Of a stretch of DNA of 64,000 nt, positions 17,321-26,119 are shown in pieces. Numbering within the stretch: the first letter of the stretch is position 1; the number at the start of each line of letters is the position of its first letter. Origin of the DNA: Actinophytocola sp. (GTDB taxonomy: Bacteria; Actinomycetota; Actinomycetes; Mycobacteriales; Pseudonocardiaceae). The notes under the pieces were generated by a model. That model was not told the origin of the DNA and made no database searches. It saw only the letters and a program-made list of their open reading frames with translations. A program made the translations under genes and the position numbers. The stretch lies in contig NZ_WHTD01000025.1 in NCBI RefSeq assembly GCF_009379765.1, positions 1 through 64,000 of the forward strand. Reading direction: 5' to 3'.

Positions 17321-20300
17321 GCTAGCGCGGTCCGCCCACCCGACGCCGCGGCCGAGAACTGTCGGTCCCCTCCCGTAGCGTCGAAATCGGGGGACCCCTG
17401 GGGGCCGTGCGAGTGGGCCGTTCGCACCGAGTTCACCCGACCGTGGCTGACCTCGACGATCAGGTCGGCGTAGGCCGTCTCCTCCTCGCGGTGCGTCACG
17501 TGGATCACCGTCGTGGGTAGGGCGCTGATCATCTCGAGCACGCGCCGTGCGGTGGGGATGTCCAGGTGCGCGGTGGGCTCGTCCAGCAGCACGAGGTCGG
17601 CGTGCGGGGCGGCGAGCAGCGCGCGGGCCAGCGCCAGTCGTTGGGCCTCGCCGCCGGACGCGGTCGCGGCGCGCCTCGTGTCGAGGCGGTGGGCCCAGTG
17701 GCCGATGCCGGCCAGGCGGAGCGCGTCGGCGAGCTGCGCGTCGGTCGCGTCGGGGTCGGCGAGGCGGAGGTTCTCGCGGACCGTCGTGCCGGCGAGCAGC
17801 GGTTCCTGAGGGCACCACGCGACGTCGCGCGGGATCTTCGCGGTACCGCGGTCGGCGTCCAAGAAGCCGAGCAGCAGGGCCAGGAGCGTCGACTTGCCGG
17901 CGCCGGACGGCCCGACGACCGCGACGTGCGTGCCGGGCCGGACGTCGAGGGTGACGTCCGTCAGCGCCGGCCCGGCCGCGCCCGGCCAGCGGGCGTCGAC
18001 GCCGAGCAGCTCGATGTGGTCGGCGTACTCGTGGCTTCGGGTGACGGGTTCCTCGGGCCGGGTGCGGGCGAGGGCGGCGCGGAGGGCCCGGTGGTGCTGG
18101 GCGGCCGGCGGGACGAGGGCGAGCACCTCGGCGAGGGCCAGCGGCAGGAGGGCGCAGACCGGGGCGAGAAGCGGGTCGAGCGTGCCGCCGGCGACCGCGG
18201 TGGCGGCGAGGGCCGTGCCGGCGACCGCTGCCGCCCCGGTTCCGAGCGTGCTGATCAGCGTGGCCGCACCCGCGCCGAAGGCCTCCCGCTTGGCGGACCT
18301 GGTCAGCTCGGCGTCCGTGGCGGCGATGGCGGCGCGGTGGCGGTGGTGCGCGCCGAACGCGATCAGCTCGGCGGCGGCATCGAGCAGGGTGAGCGTCCGG
18401 GTGGCGATCCGGCGCCGGCCGGTGGCGAGCCTGCTGCCGGCCCGGCGGTCGAGCGCGAGCGCGACGGCCGGCGCACCCAGTCCGGCCGCCGCGACCGCGA
18501 TGACGAGCGTGAACGCCGCGGCCGGAAGGATCACCAGCTGGACGAGCACGGCCGCCACGCATACGAGTGCCGCGACGAGCGGCGGGGTGAGCACGCGCGG
18601 GGTGAGGTCGCGGACGGTGTCGATGTCGTGGACCAGCGCGGGGAAGTCGGCGGTGTGGGCCGGGCCGTTGCGGGCGAGCCCGCGCCAGAGCGCGACCCGG
18701 TGGCCGCCGGCCGCACGGAAGGCGGCGTCGTGGGTGACGAGCCGCTCGAGGTAGCGCAGCACCGCCCGACCCAGCCCGAACGCGCGGACCCCCACGACCG
18801 CGACGGAGAGCGTGAGGATCGGCGGCTGCTGCGCGGCCTTGGCGATGAGCCAGGCCGAGGTCACGGTGAGCGCGACGCCGGCCAGGAGGGCGCAGGCGCC
18901 CAGCGCGGCACCGGCCAGCAGCCGGCGGTCGAGCAGCGTCGCGACCCGCGCCCGCGCCCGGGCCGCGGTCGCGGCCGGCCGGCTCGCGGGTGCCTCGGCC
19001 GCGGGGATGTCCTGAGTGGACGGTGTGGCTCGGTGGCTGGCGAGGATCACCGCGGCGCCGTTCCCGGCGGCCTCCTCGACGGCGGTCATGACGAGGCCGG
19101 CGGTGGCCGGGTCGAGGTGGGCGGTGGGCTCGTCGAGGAGCAGGAACATGGCGCCGTCGCGGAGCCGGCGCAGGGCGCGCGCGACGGCGACCCGCTGCCG
19201 CTCCCCCGTGGACAGCTCGGTGACCGGCCGGTCGAGCAGGTGCTCGACGGCCACCTTCGCCGCGATGTCCCGGTCCGCCGAACCGATCTCCTCGGCCACC
19301 GTGGCACCGGTGAAGGTCGGGGTCTGCGGGACCCAGGCGAGGTGGTGGCGCCAGGCCTCCGGGTCCAGGTCGGCGAGGTCCGCCCCGCCGACCTGGACCC
19401 TTCCCCCGGTCGGTCTCGTGAAGCCCAGCAGGACGGCGAACAGCGTCGACTTCCCGGTGCCGCTCGGCGAGTCGAGGCGGGTGATCTCGCCGGGGCGCGC
19501 GGTGAGCGACAGGCCGTCGGGGGCGTTTTCGTTGCGGCGGCGGACCGTCAGGTCGGTCACGACCAGGTCGCCCGGTGGGGGCGGGACGCCGGTGGTGGCC
19601 GGCGTGGTCGGGAGGTCGGCGACCCGGCGGGCGGCTTCGAGACCGTCCTCGCTGGCGTGGTGGGCGGCGCCGGCGGCCCGCAGCGGGAGGTAGCACTCCG
19701 GCGCGAGGATCAGGACGAACAGGCCCACCGCGAGGCCGAGGTCGCCGGACACCAGACGCAGGCCGATCGTCACGGCGACCAGGGCCACCGACAGCGTCGC
19801 GATGAGCTCGAGCGCCAGCGCGGAGGCGAACGCGATGCGGAGCGTGCCCATCGTGGCCGCCCGGTGCGCGTCCGAGGCCCGGCGGACCGCCTCGGCCTGG
19901 CCGGCGGCGCGGCGGAACGCGGTGAGGATCGGCAGGGCCCGCGCGAGCTCGAGCAGGTGGGCGGACAGCCGCCCGGTGGCGTCGGCGGCCTGGGTGACGC
20001 GGTCGCGGGTGCGCAGGCCGATCAGGATCGCGAACACCGGGACGAGCGGGAGCGTCACCGCGATCACGACGGCGGACGGCCAGTCGGCGAGCAGCACGAC
20101 GCCGCCGATGCCGACCGGGAGGACGGCGGCGTTCACGAGTGCGGGGAGGTAGCTGGTGAAGTAGCCGTCGAGGGCGTCGAGCCCGCGGGTGGCGAGCGCG
20201 GTGAGCTCGGCCGGCCCGGCTTCCACGATCCACTCCGGCCCGGCCCCGAGCGCCCGGTCGAGGAGGACGGCACGCAGCTCCGCCTTGGCCCCGGCCGCCG

Positions 20301-20556
20301 CCCGCGCGGCGACGACCTGGGTGGCCCAGCCGAGGATCGCGCGGGCGAGCACCGCACCGGCGAGCACCCCCAGCCGCTCGCCGATGGGTGCCCCCGCCCC
20401 CCGCACGACATCCGCCAACACGGAGGCGACCGCCCACGCCTGCACGACGAGCGCCACCGCGCTGACGGCGGCGAGCACCGCACACCCGACGAGCGCCCGC
20501 CGCGCGACCCGGGACAGCCGCAGCGCGCCGAGCGGGCCGGATTGCTTGGTGGTCAT
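17317..20556 (-). CDS. cydDC: fused CydD-CydC ABC exporter for cytochrome bd assembly
   Basis: The 1,079-aa protein joins CydD and CydC in one chain, as known in several actinobacteria. Order: membrane domain; first nucleotide domain with Walker A SPSGTGKST (near 362), signature LSTGERQRVAVARAL and Walker B FLLLDEPTAHLDP; second membrane domain from about residue 535; second nucleotide domain with Walker A GPSGAGKSTLL (near 885) and ASGGEAQRLALARAL. In E. coli CydDC exports thiols and is needed for bd oxidase maturation. The first signature has LSTGE instead of LSGGE. Start at 20556 (MTTKQSG); the stop overlaps the kinase start. Confidence 0.93.
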   Translation of the reverse strand: MTTKQSGPLGALRLSRVARRALVGCAVLAAVSAVALVVQAWAVASVLADVVRGAGAPIGERLGVLAGAVLARAILGWATQVVAARAAAGAKAELRAVLLDRALGAGPEWIVEAGPAELTALATRGLDALDGYFTSYLPALVNAAVLPVGIGGVVLLADWPSAVVIAVTLPLVPVFAILIGLRTRDRVTQAADATGRLSAHLLELARALPILTAFRRAAGQAEAVRRASDAHRAATMGTLRIAFASALALELIATLSVALVAVTIGLRLVSGDLGLAVGLFVLILAPECYLPLRAAGAAHHASEDGLEAARRVADLPTTPATTGVPPPPGDLVVTDLTVRRRNENAPDGLSLTARPGEITRLDSPSGTGKSTLFAVLLGFTRPTGGRVQVGGADLADLDPEAWRHHLAWVPQTPTFTGATVAEEIGSADRDIAAKVAVEHLLDRPVTELSTGERQRVAVARALRRLRDGAMFLLLDEPTAHLDPATAGLVMTAVEEAAGNGAAVILASHRATPSTQDIPAAEAPASRPAATAARARARVATLLDRRLLAGAALGACALLAGVALTVTSAWLIAKAAQQPPILTLSVAVVGVRAFGLGRAVLRYLERLVTHDAAFRAAGGHRVALWRGLARNGPAHTADFPALVHDIDTVRDLTPRVLTPPLVAALVCVAAVLVQLVILPAAAFTLVIAVAAAGLGAPAVALALDRRAGSRLATGRRRIATRTLTLLDAAAELIAFGAHHRHRAAIAATDAELTRSAKREAFGAGAATLISTLGTGAAAVAGTALAATAVAGGTLDPLLAPVCALLPLALAEVLALVPPAAQHHRALRAALARTRPEEPVTRSHEYADHIELLGVDARWPGAAGPALTDVTLDVRPGTHVAVVGPSGAGKSTLLALLLGFLDADRGTAKIPRDVAWCPQEPLLAGTTVRENLRLADPDATDAQLADALRLAGIGHWAHRLDTRRAATASGGEAQRLALARALLAAPHADLVLLDEPTAHLDIPTARRVLEMISALPTTVIHVTHREEETAYADLIVEVSHGRVNSVRTAHSHGPQGSPDFDATGGDRQFSAAASGGRTALA

Positions 20557-20594
20557 GCGCTCGCCCGACCGATCACTCCACTCGCGACCCGACG

Positions 20595-20680
20595 TTGTCC
20601 ACAGGTCCGACACAGCCCCCCTGCCCAGGCGAAACTCGAATAGACTGGCGCTGAGGGGTGCCCCCGGAGTGGGCGGGGGC
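20595..20680 (+). promoter_or_regulatory. TTGTCCACA / TAGACT promoter-hairpin element, copy 1
   Basis: A TTGTCCACA box (20595-20603) lies 37 nt before TAGACT (20641-20646), a plausible -10 hexamer. Downstream comes GGGGTGCCCCCGGAG with a GCCCCC/GGGGGC hairpin (20660-20680). No plus-strand gene follows; the element lies between cydB and cydDC, both on the other strand. In the minus direction the hairpin could attenuate between those two genes. It matches copies at 41834 and 58199. Confidence 0.55.
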
Positions 20681-20719
20681 TTGCGTTTCTCGAGTTCTGC
20701 ACGCGCGCGCGAGCGAGTT

Positions 20720-21727
20720 TCATGGGGTGTGGGCCTTCGGGATGTGGTGGGTTCCTATCCGCTTGCGGAAGACCCAGTAGGTCCAGCCTTGGTACACCAG
20801 CACCGCCGGCGTGCCGAACGCCGCCACCCAGGTCATCACCCGCAGGGTGTAGGGGCTCGACGCAGTGTCCGCTATGGACAGTGACCAGGCCGGGTCGAGG
20901 GTCGAGGGCAGCACGTTTGGGTAGAGGGCGCCGAACAGGGCCGTCACCGCCGCCGCCAGGGCCACCCCCAGTAGCGCGAAGGCCTGGCCCTCGCGCGCCG
21001 CCGCGAGGCGGAGCCACGCACCGGCGCCCGCGGCCGGCACCACCGCCAGCGCAACCCAGGTCCACCCCGAACCCTCGCGGAGCTGGACCACCAGCAGCAG
21101 CGCCACCAGGGGTGCCAGAGCCAGCGGCGCGACGGCCAAGGCCAACCGGCGGGCTCGCTCCCGAACGGGGCCCTCGGTCTTCAACGTGAGGAACACCGCG
21201 CCGTGGACCAGGGCGAAGCCGGCCACGCCCAACGCACCCAGCAGGGTCTCCCAGCGCAGCGCGGCGAACGGGGAGCCGACCCGGTTCCCCGCCCCGTCCA
21301 ACGGCAGGCCCAGCACGTTCCAGGACAGCACCAGGCCGACACCCAGCGCCGCCACCGCCGAGCCGGCGGTGATCACCGTGTCCCACGTGGCTCGCCAGCG
21401 CGCCGAGTCGACCTTGCCGCGGTACTCGAACGCCACGCCACGGCCGATCAGCGCCAGCAGCACCAGCAGCAGTGGCAGGTACGCGGCGCTGAACAGGCCC
21501 GCGTACCACCCCGGGAACGCCGCGAACGTCGCCCCGGCCGCGACGATCAGCCACACCTCGTTGCCGTCCCACACCGGGCCGATCGTGTTCACGAGCACCC
21601 GGCGCGACGCCTCGTCCCGGCCGAGCACCCGCAGCAGCATCCCGACGCCGAAGTCGAAGCCCTCCAGGAACAGGTAGCCGAGCCACAGCAAGGCGATGAT
21701 CAGGAACCAGACGGTCGCCAGATCCAC
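20720..21727 (-). CDS. cydB: cytochrome bd ubiquinol oxidase subunit II
   Basis: The 335-aa integral membrane subunit starts MDLATVWFLIIALLWLGYLFLEGFDFGVGMLL, the standard CydB opening, and has NTIGPVWDGNEVWLIVAAGATFAAFPGWYA. About eight spans are visible. With CydA it forms the high-affinity quinol oxidase that reduces oxygen to water at low oxygen. It begins 13 nt after the cydA stop. After it, 163 nt separate it from cydDC, and that gap holds a hairpin element. Confidence 0.96.
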   Translation of the reverse strand: MDLATVWFLIIALLWLGYLFLEGFDFGVGMLLRVLGRDEASRRVLVNTIGPVWDGNEVWLIVAAGATFAAFPGWYAGLFSAAYLPLLLVLLALIGRGVAFEYRGKVDSARWRATWDTVITAGSAVAALGVGLVLSWNVLGLPLDGAGNRVGSPFAALRWETLLGALGVAGFALVHGAVFLTLKTEGPVRERARRLALAVAPLALAPLVALLLVVQLREGSGWTWVALAVVPAAGAGAWLRLAAAREGQAFALLGVALAAAVTALFGALYPNVLPSTLDPAWSLSIADTASSPYTLRVMTWVAAFGTPAVLVYQGWTYWVFRKRIGTHHIPKAHTP

Positions 21728-21740
21728 GGCACACTCCCGA

Positions 21741-23204
21741 CTAGTAGGCGAACGACAGGACGTCGTCGTCGCGGCGGTCAGGCTGGGCGGGCATGACGGC
21801 GGCGATCCCGCCGCGCACGTACCGGCGAACCAGTACGAGCTCGACCACCGCCAGCACGCCGTAGACCAGCGTCAACGCGATGAGCGAGAACAGCACCTCG
21901 CCGACCGTCAGCCCGGACACGGCCTGCGCGGTGTACATCCACACACCGTCCACACCGGACGGGTTCGGCGCGACCACGAACGGCTGGCGGCCCATCTCGG
22001 TGAAGATCCAACCGAAGCTGTTGGCCAGGAACGGAGTCGCGACACCGGCGAGCGCGAGCCGCGGGAACCAGCGCGACCGTGGCACCCGGCCCCGACGGGT
22101 CAGCCACCACACGGCCACCCCGACCAGGGCGCCGACCGCGCCGAAGCCGATCATCAGCCGGAAGCCCCAGTAGGTCACCGGCAGGTTCGGCACGTAGTCG
22201 ATCGGCTTCCCGGACAGCTCCCCCAGCCGCGCGTCCACCGGGTAGAGCTCGCCGTACCGCGCCCGGTACTCCGCGACGAGGTCGTCGACGCCGCGGACCT
22301 CCGAGTCGAAGTCGCTGTTCGCCAGGAACGACAGCAACGCCGGCACGGTGACCGACTTGACGTTCTCGCAGTCCGGAGTGGACACGTCGCCCACCGCGAA
22401 GATCGAGAACCCGGCCGGCTGCTCGGTGTGGCACAACGCCTCCGCCGACGCCATCTTCATCGGCTGCTGCTGGAACATGAGCTTCGACTGCATGTCACCG
22501 CTCACCAGCAACGCGCCGAACGCCAGCACACCGACCACCGCCCCGAGCCGCAGCGACGAGCGCCACACCCCTTCGTCCGAGGTGGACTTCCACAGGTGCC
22601 ATGCGGCGATCGCGTGCGGGAACGCGCCGGCCACCGCGAACGCCCCGGCGATCGCGTGCGGGAACGCGGCCAGCACGGTCGAGTTGCCGAGCACCGCCCA
22701 GATCGACGTCAGCCGCGGCCGCCCGTCCACCAGGTCGACCCCGACCGGGTGCTGCATCCACGAGTTCGCCGCCAGGATGAAGTACGCGGACACCATGGTG
22801 GCCAGCGAGAACGCCCACCCGCACGCCAGATGCACGCGCTTGGACAACCGATCCCAACCGAAGATCCACAGCCCCAGGAACGTGGACTCCACGAAGAAGG
22901 CGACGAGCCCCTCCATCGCGAGCGGCGCACCGAACACGTCCCCGACGAACCGGGAGTACTCGCTCCAGGCCATGCCGAACTGGAACTCCTGCACGATCCC
23001 GGTGACCACGCCCATCGCGAAGTTGATCAGCAGCAGCTTGCCCCAGAACTTGGTCATCGCGAGGTAACGCGGGTTCCCCGTGCGCACCCAGACCGTCTGC
23101 ATGCCCGCGACCAGCAACGACAGGCCGATCGTCAGCGGCACCATCAGGAAGTGGTAGACGGTCGTGATGCCGAACTGCCACCGCGCGAGATCCAGGACGT
23201 CCAC
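21741..23204 (-). CDS. cydA: cytochrome bd ubiquinol oxidase subunit I
   Basis: The 487-aa subunit carries the haems and quinol site. It begins LDLARWQFGITTVYHFLMVPLTIG and has GRVHL-like KRVHLACGWAFSLATMVSAYFILAANSWMQHPVG, the KLMFQQQPMKMA Q-loop region and GWIFTEMGRQPFVV near the C-terminus. The start is probably GTG at 23204 (MDVLDLARW); GTG at 23213 is in the same frame, and the track start at 23366 is too early. It is first in the operon cydA-cydB-cydDC-kinase. A DevR-like box lies 56 nt upstream. Confidence 0.95.
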   Translation of the reverse strand: MDVLDLARWQFGITTVYHFLMVPLTIGLSLLVAGMQTVWVRTGNPRYLAMTKFWGKLLLINFAMGVVTGIVQEFQFGMAWSEYSRFVGDVFGAPLAMEGLVAFFVESTFLGLWIFGWDRLSKRVHLACGWAFSLATMVSAYFILAANSWMQHPVGVDLVDGRPRLTSIWAVLGNSTVLAAFPHAIAGAFAVAGAFPHAIAAWHLWKSTSDEGVWRSSLRLGAVVGVLAFGALLVSGDMQSKLMFQQQPMKMASAEALCHTEQPAGFSIFAVGDVSTPDCENVKSVTVPALLSFLANSDFDSEVRGVDDLVAEYRARYGELYPVDARLGELSGKPIDYVPNLPVTYWGFRLMIGFGAVGALVGVAVWWLTRRGRVPRSRWFPRLALAGVATPFLANSFGWIFTEMGRQPFVVAPNPSGVDGVWMYTAQAVSGLTVGEVLFSLIALTLVYGVLAVVELVLVRRYVRGGIAAVMPAQPDRRDDDVLSFAY

Positions 23205-23259
23205 GGCGTCCACATTGCCGGTCGGGGCGCGGCGGCGGCAGGTCCGCGGGTCCCGGACG

Positions 23260-23279
23260 AACGGGACCTTGGTCCTGTG
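23260..23279. promoter_or_regulatory. DevR/DosR-like palindrome upstream of cydA
   Basis: AACGGGACCTTGGTCCTGTG keeps the GGGAC-N4-GTCC core of the mycobacterial DevR box (consensus TTCGGGACTAAAGTCCCGAA; 11 of 20 positions match). It lies 56-75 nt before the likely cydA start. Adjacent GGTCC and GGACG repeats may be weaker half sites. Binding is inferred from similarity only. Confidence 0.4.
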
Positions 23280-23329
23280 ACCCGCGCAACCGCCGGCCCC
23301 GGCCGAGGAGCCGGTAGGATGGTCAGCGC

Positions 23330-23471
23330 CTGAGGGGAGTAGTTCCCGCGGTGAGCCTCGGCTCACCCGGCGAGAACATCGACATACTGACTCGCTCGCG
23401 AGTCCGGTGCCTCACCCGCGTGCCGCGGGCGAACGAGACCTCCGGCCGGGATGACATTTGCCCGGTCGGAG
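23330..23471 (+). promoter_or_regulatory. yybP-ykoY manganese riboswitch
   Basis: The conserved loop GGGGAGTAG (23334-23342) and the second conserved loop GAACGAGACCTC (23431-23442) bracket a variable helix region, as in yybP-ykoY RNAs. A -10-like TAGGAT lies at about 23315. The downstream gene is a GDT1/UPF0016 Mn exporter, a standard target. CTCCGGCCGGG and CCCGGTCGGAG (23440-23471) form an 11-bp hairpin whose left arm overlaps the closing strand of the aptamer, so aptamer and hairpin should exclude each other. Confidence 0.85.
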
Positions 23472-23510
23472 TCGTGCTGCCTCCGTCCGGGTCGGACGGA
23501 GAGGACCTCT

Positions 23511-24110
23511 GTGGGCTCCACGATGCTGGCCCTGGTGACCGCGTTCGGTCTGGTGTTCGTCGTCGAGCTACCGGACAAGACGATGATCGCCACGCTGATC
23601 CTGACCACGCGCTACCGCGGCCTGCCGGTGTTCGCCGGCGTGTCCGCGGCGTTCGCGATCCAGTGCGTGCTCGCGGCGGCGTTCGGCGGCGTGCTCACCT
23701 TGTTGCCGGACGGGGTGGTGGCCACGGTCGTGGCCGTCCTCTTCGGACTCGGTGCGGTGCTCCTGCTGCGCGAGGGGTTCGCCGGGGGCACCGATGAGGA
23801 GGACGACGACGCCGCGTCCGGACCGGCCGCGGTGCCGTTCCTGCGTGCCGCGCTGACGTCGTTCGGCGTGCTGTTCGCGGCCGAGTGGGGCGACGCATCG
23901 CAGTTCGCCACCGCGGCGCTGTCCGCGCGGTTCGGCGCGCCGGTGTGGGTCGGGCTCGGCTCGTGGTTGGCGCTGACCGCCGTGGCCGGGATCGCGGTCC
24001 TGGTCGGCGCGAAGATCCGCGGCCGGATCCGGCCGCGACTGGTGCAGCGGGTCGCGGGGTTCGTGTTCGCCGGGTTCGCGCTGTTCGCGGCCGGGTCGGT
24101 GATCGTCTAG
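23511..24110 (+). CDS. GDT1/TMEM165 (UPF0016) family manganese exporter
   Basis: The 199-aa membrane protein has the two family signatures, ELPDKTMIATLIL near the N-terminus and EWGDASQFATAAL in the second half, each supplying acidic metal ligands in a pair of three-helix repeats. An acidic loop (GGTDEEDDD) separates them. Members export Mn2+ from the cytoplasm. The GTG at 23511 has GGAGAGG 7 nt before it, better than the track start. The riboswitch just upstream supports Mn regulation. The 3' end overlaps the convergent TetR gene by 4 nt. Confidence 0.92.
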   Translation: MGSTMLALVTAFGLVFVVELPDKTMIATLILTTRYRGLPVFAGVSAAFAIQCVLAAAFGGVLTLLPDGVVATVVAVLFGLGAVLLLREGFAGGTDEEDDDAASGPAAVPFLRAALTSFGVLFAAEWGDASQFATAALSARFGAPVWVGLGSWLALTAVAGIAVLVGAKIRGRIRPRLVQRVAGFVFAGFALFAAGSVIV

Positions 24111-24736
24111 CGACGCTCCCGACGCAGGGCCGTGGCCAGGTCGCCGGTGGTGTGGATCATCGCGACGAGGAAGTCGGCGAGGTGCTCGCGGGTCACGTCG
24201 ACCTCGCCGCGCAGCCAGCTCGAGAAGACCTCCATCGTGCCGCTGACCAGCGTGAACGCCCCCAGTTCCCGATCGGGTTCCGGTGCCGCGTGCGCGCCGA
24301 GCAGCTCGGCGGCCTGGTCGGCGACGATGCGCGCGAGCATCCGCAGCATGTCCTGCCGGCGGCCGCGCAGCGCCTCGTGCGAGGCGAACACGAGGTTGCC
24401 GCGGCGCGGGTCGGCGACGAAGAAGTCGATCACCGACTCGACCACCGCCCGGATCCGCGAGCCGGGGTCCGGTGCCGTGGTCGCGATGGCGCCCAGCAGG
24501 ACCCGCAGCCCTTCCTCGGCGATGCCGTCGCGGGCGGCGAGCAGCAGCGTGTCGCGGTCGGCGAAGCTCTCGTGGAAGTAGCGGTCGTTGAGCCGGGCCC
24601 GGCCGCACACCGCGCGCACGGTGACCCGCTCCCAGCCACCCTCGGCGAACAGCTCGAGCGCGGCGTCGGTCAGCGCGGCCCGCCGCCGGGCCCGGCGCTC
24701 CTCGCCGGTCGCGCCGCCGTAGGTGCGCTGCGCCAC
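24107..24736 (-). CDS. TetR-family regulator
   Basis: The 209-aa protein has the N-terminal HTH: RRAALTDAALELFAEGGWERVTVRAVCGRARLNDRYFHESFADRDTLL, the usual TetR form with an R-Y-F-H recognition end. The C-terminal domain is unspecific and should bind a small molecule. It is divergent from the MpaB-like oxygenase gene (102 nt between the starts), its likely target. Confidence 0.9.
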   Translation of the reverse strand: MAQRTYGGATGEERRARRRAALTDAALELFAEGGWERVTVRAVCGRARLNDRYFHESFADRDTLLLAARDGIAEEGLRVLLGAIATTAPDPGSRIRAVVESVIDFFVADPRRGNLVFASHEALRGRRQDMLRMLARIVADQAAELLGAHAAPEPDRELGAFTLVSGTMEVFSSWLRGEVDVTREHLADFLVAMIHTTGDLATALRRERR

Positions 24737-24838
24737 GCGCTCGTCCTCTCCGTTGACCCGCTCACCTTATCTGGTGGACACTGTCCTCAGTTCGGAATCT
24801 GGTGATAGCCGCCACCACTTTGTCCGGGGAGGTGGGCG

Positions 24839-25702
24839 ATGCGGCAGCCGATCGAGCCGGGCACCCGGCTGTGGGAGGACACCGGCCTGGTCACGTTCTC
24901 GCTGACCACCGGGGCCGCGTTCGCACTGCAGGTGATGCACCCGTCGGTGGGCGCGGTGGTCGGCGAGCACTCGGTGTTCCGCACCGACGCGATCGGCCGG
25001 GCCGAGCGCAGCATCGCGTCGGTGCTGACCTGGGTCTACGGCGGTCCGGAGGCGCTCGTGGAGGCCGACCGGCTGCGCGCGCTGCACGCCCCGCTGCGCG
25101 CCACGGACGCCGCCGGCGTGACGCACAAGGCGCTGGCGTCCGGTCCGTGGGCGTGGATCATCCTGACCGCGCCGTACGCGTACACGGTCGCGGCGCGCTA
25201 CTTCTCCCGGCGGCCACTGCGGCGCGACGAGGCCGAGCAGTTCTACGCCGAGATCCAGCAGCTGATGCGCAACCTGCACGTGGCGGAGAAGGAGATCCCG
25301 CCGACCTACGCCGACTACCTGGCCAAGTTCGACGACATCCTCGAGCACACCCTGGTCGCGCACCCGACGACCTACGAGTTCCTGGCGGCCACCCGGCGGA
25401 TCCCGCCACCACCCGCGCTGCCGCCGGTGCTGTGGCCGCTGTGGCGGGCGGCGGCGTACCTGCCGGGCCGGGTGCAGCACTTCGTCACGATCGGCACGCT
25501 GCCGCCGAAGGCCCGCGAGATCCTGGACCTGACCTGGACCGAGCGCGACGAGCGGCGGCTGCGGGCACTCGGCCGGGTGGTCGGCCTGGTGATGACCGTG
25601 CTGCCCGAGCGGCTGCGTTACCTCCCCATCGCGTACGAGGCGCGGCGGGTCGACCGGGCGCAGCGAGCGCTCCGGCGCACGCTGGCGCGGCGCCCCCGCT
25701 AG
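24839..25702 (+). CDS. oxygenase MpaB family (DUF2236) protein
   Basis: The 287-aa protein starts MRQPIEPGTRLWEDTGLVTF and keeps DUF2236 motifs: ALQVMHPSVGAVVGEHSVF, the R..R...TWVYGG stretch, LHAPLRATDAAG with a likely haem-pocket His, and HVAEKEIPPTYADYLAKFDDIL. Relatives include MpaB and latex-clearing proteins, which are haem-b oxygenases. The substrate is unknown. GGGGAGGTGGGCG gives a good ribosome site. A divergent TetR gene probably controls it. Confidence 0.85.
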   Translation: MRQPIEPGTRLWEDTGLVTFSLTTGAAFALQVMHPSVGAVVGEHSVFRTDAIGRAERSIASVLTWVYGGPEALVEADRLRALHAPLRATDAAGVTHKALASGPWAWIILTAPYAYTVAARYFSRRPLRRDEAEQFYAEIQQLMRNLHVAEKEIPPTYADYLAKFDDILEHTLVAHPTTYEFLAATRRIPPPPALPPVLWPLWRAAAYLPGRVQHFVTIGTLPPKAREILDLTWTERDERRLRALGRVVGLVMTVLPERLRYLPIAYEARRVDRAQRALRRTLARRPR

Positions 25703-25735
25703 AGCATCGACGCGCGGGTGTTCTCTCGTCGGTGG

Positions 25736-26043
25736 TCACGCGCAGGTCGCCACGCACTGGTTGCCCACCTCGGCCAGCGGAGCGCGTTGCCGCCCGCGCC
25801 AGCCGTCACCGAGCTGGCGGGCCACTTCCTCCAGGTCCTGCGGCCACGGGTCGTACACCGCCTTGACCGTGCTCCACAGTGGACTCGACGGCTCCGGGAT
25901 CACCTCGGCGAACCGCGCGACCGTGCAGGTGAGCGCCGCGCGCACCACCGTCTGTTCCCCACCCGCCCGCGTGGTAGACCGGCAGGCTCCCAGCCGGCCG
26001 GCGGCCGGAACTCGAACTCGGCCGGCAGTCCCGTCGCCACCAT
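25736..26043 (-). pseudogene. decayed small gene with frameshift and internal loss
   Basis: One minus-strand frame opens MVATGLPAEFEFRPPAGWEPAGLP; a second frame continues EQTVVRAALTCTVARFAEVIPEP and ends QCVATCA. Neither half makes sense alone. The two pieces look like the first strand and the last strand-helix of one small exported-type or LpqN-like domain protein with the middle missing and the frame shifted. Identification is tentative; the broken state is fairly clear. Confidence 0.45.
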
Positions 26044-26119
26044 GACCACTCCCCCGTCCGGTCTCCCGGGGAAGTGTGCCGGGCGCACGCCGCGGCGGGC
26101 GGCCGTTGACAGCTTCCGG

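Noticed and set aside
17566-20643. 1,025-aa plus-strand ORF
   Set aside because: It is the antisense shadow of cydDC: Arg/Gly/Glu-rich low-complexity sequence without domains, while the minus strand encodes a full ABC fusion.
21696-23333. 545-aa plus-strand ORF
   Set aside because: Antisense to cydA; His/Arg/Gln-rich shadow sequence.
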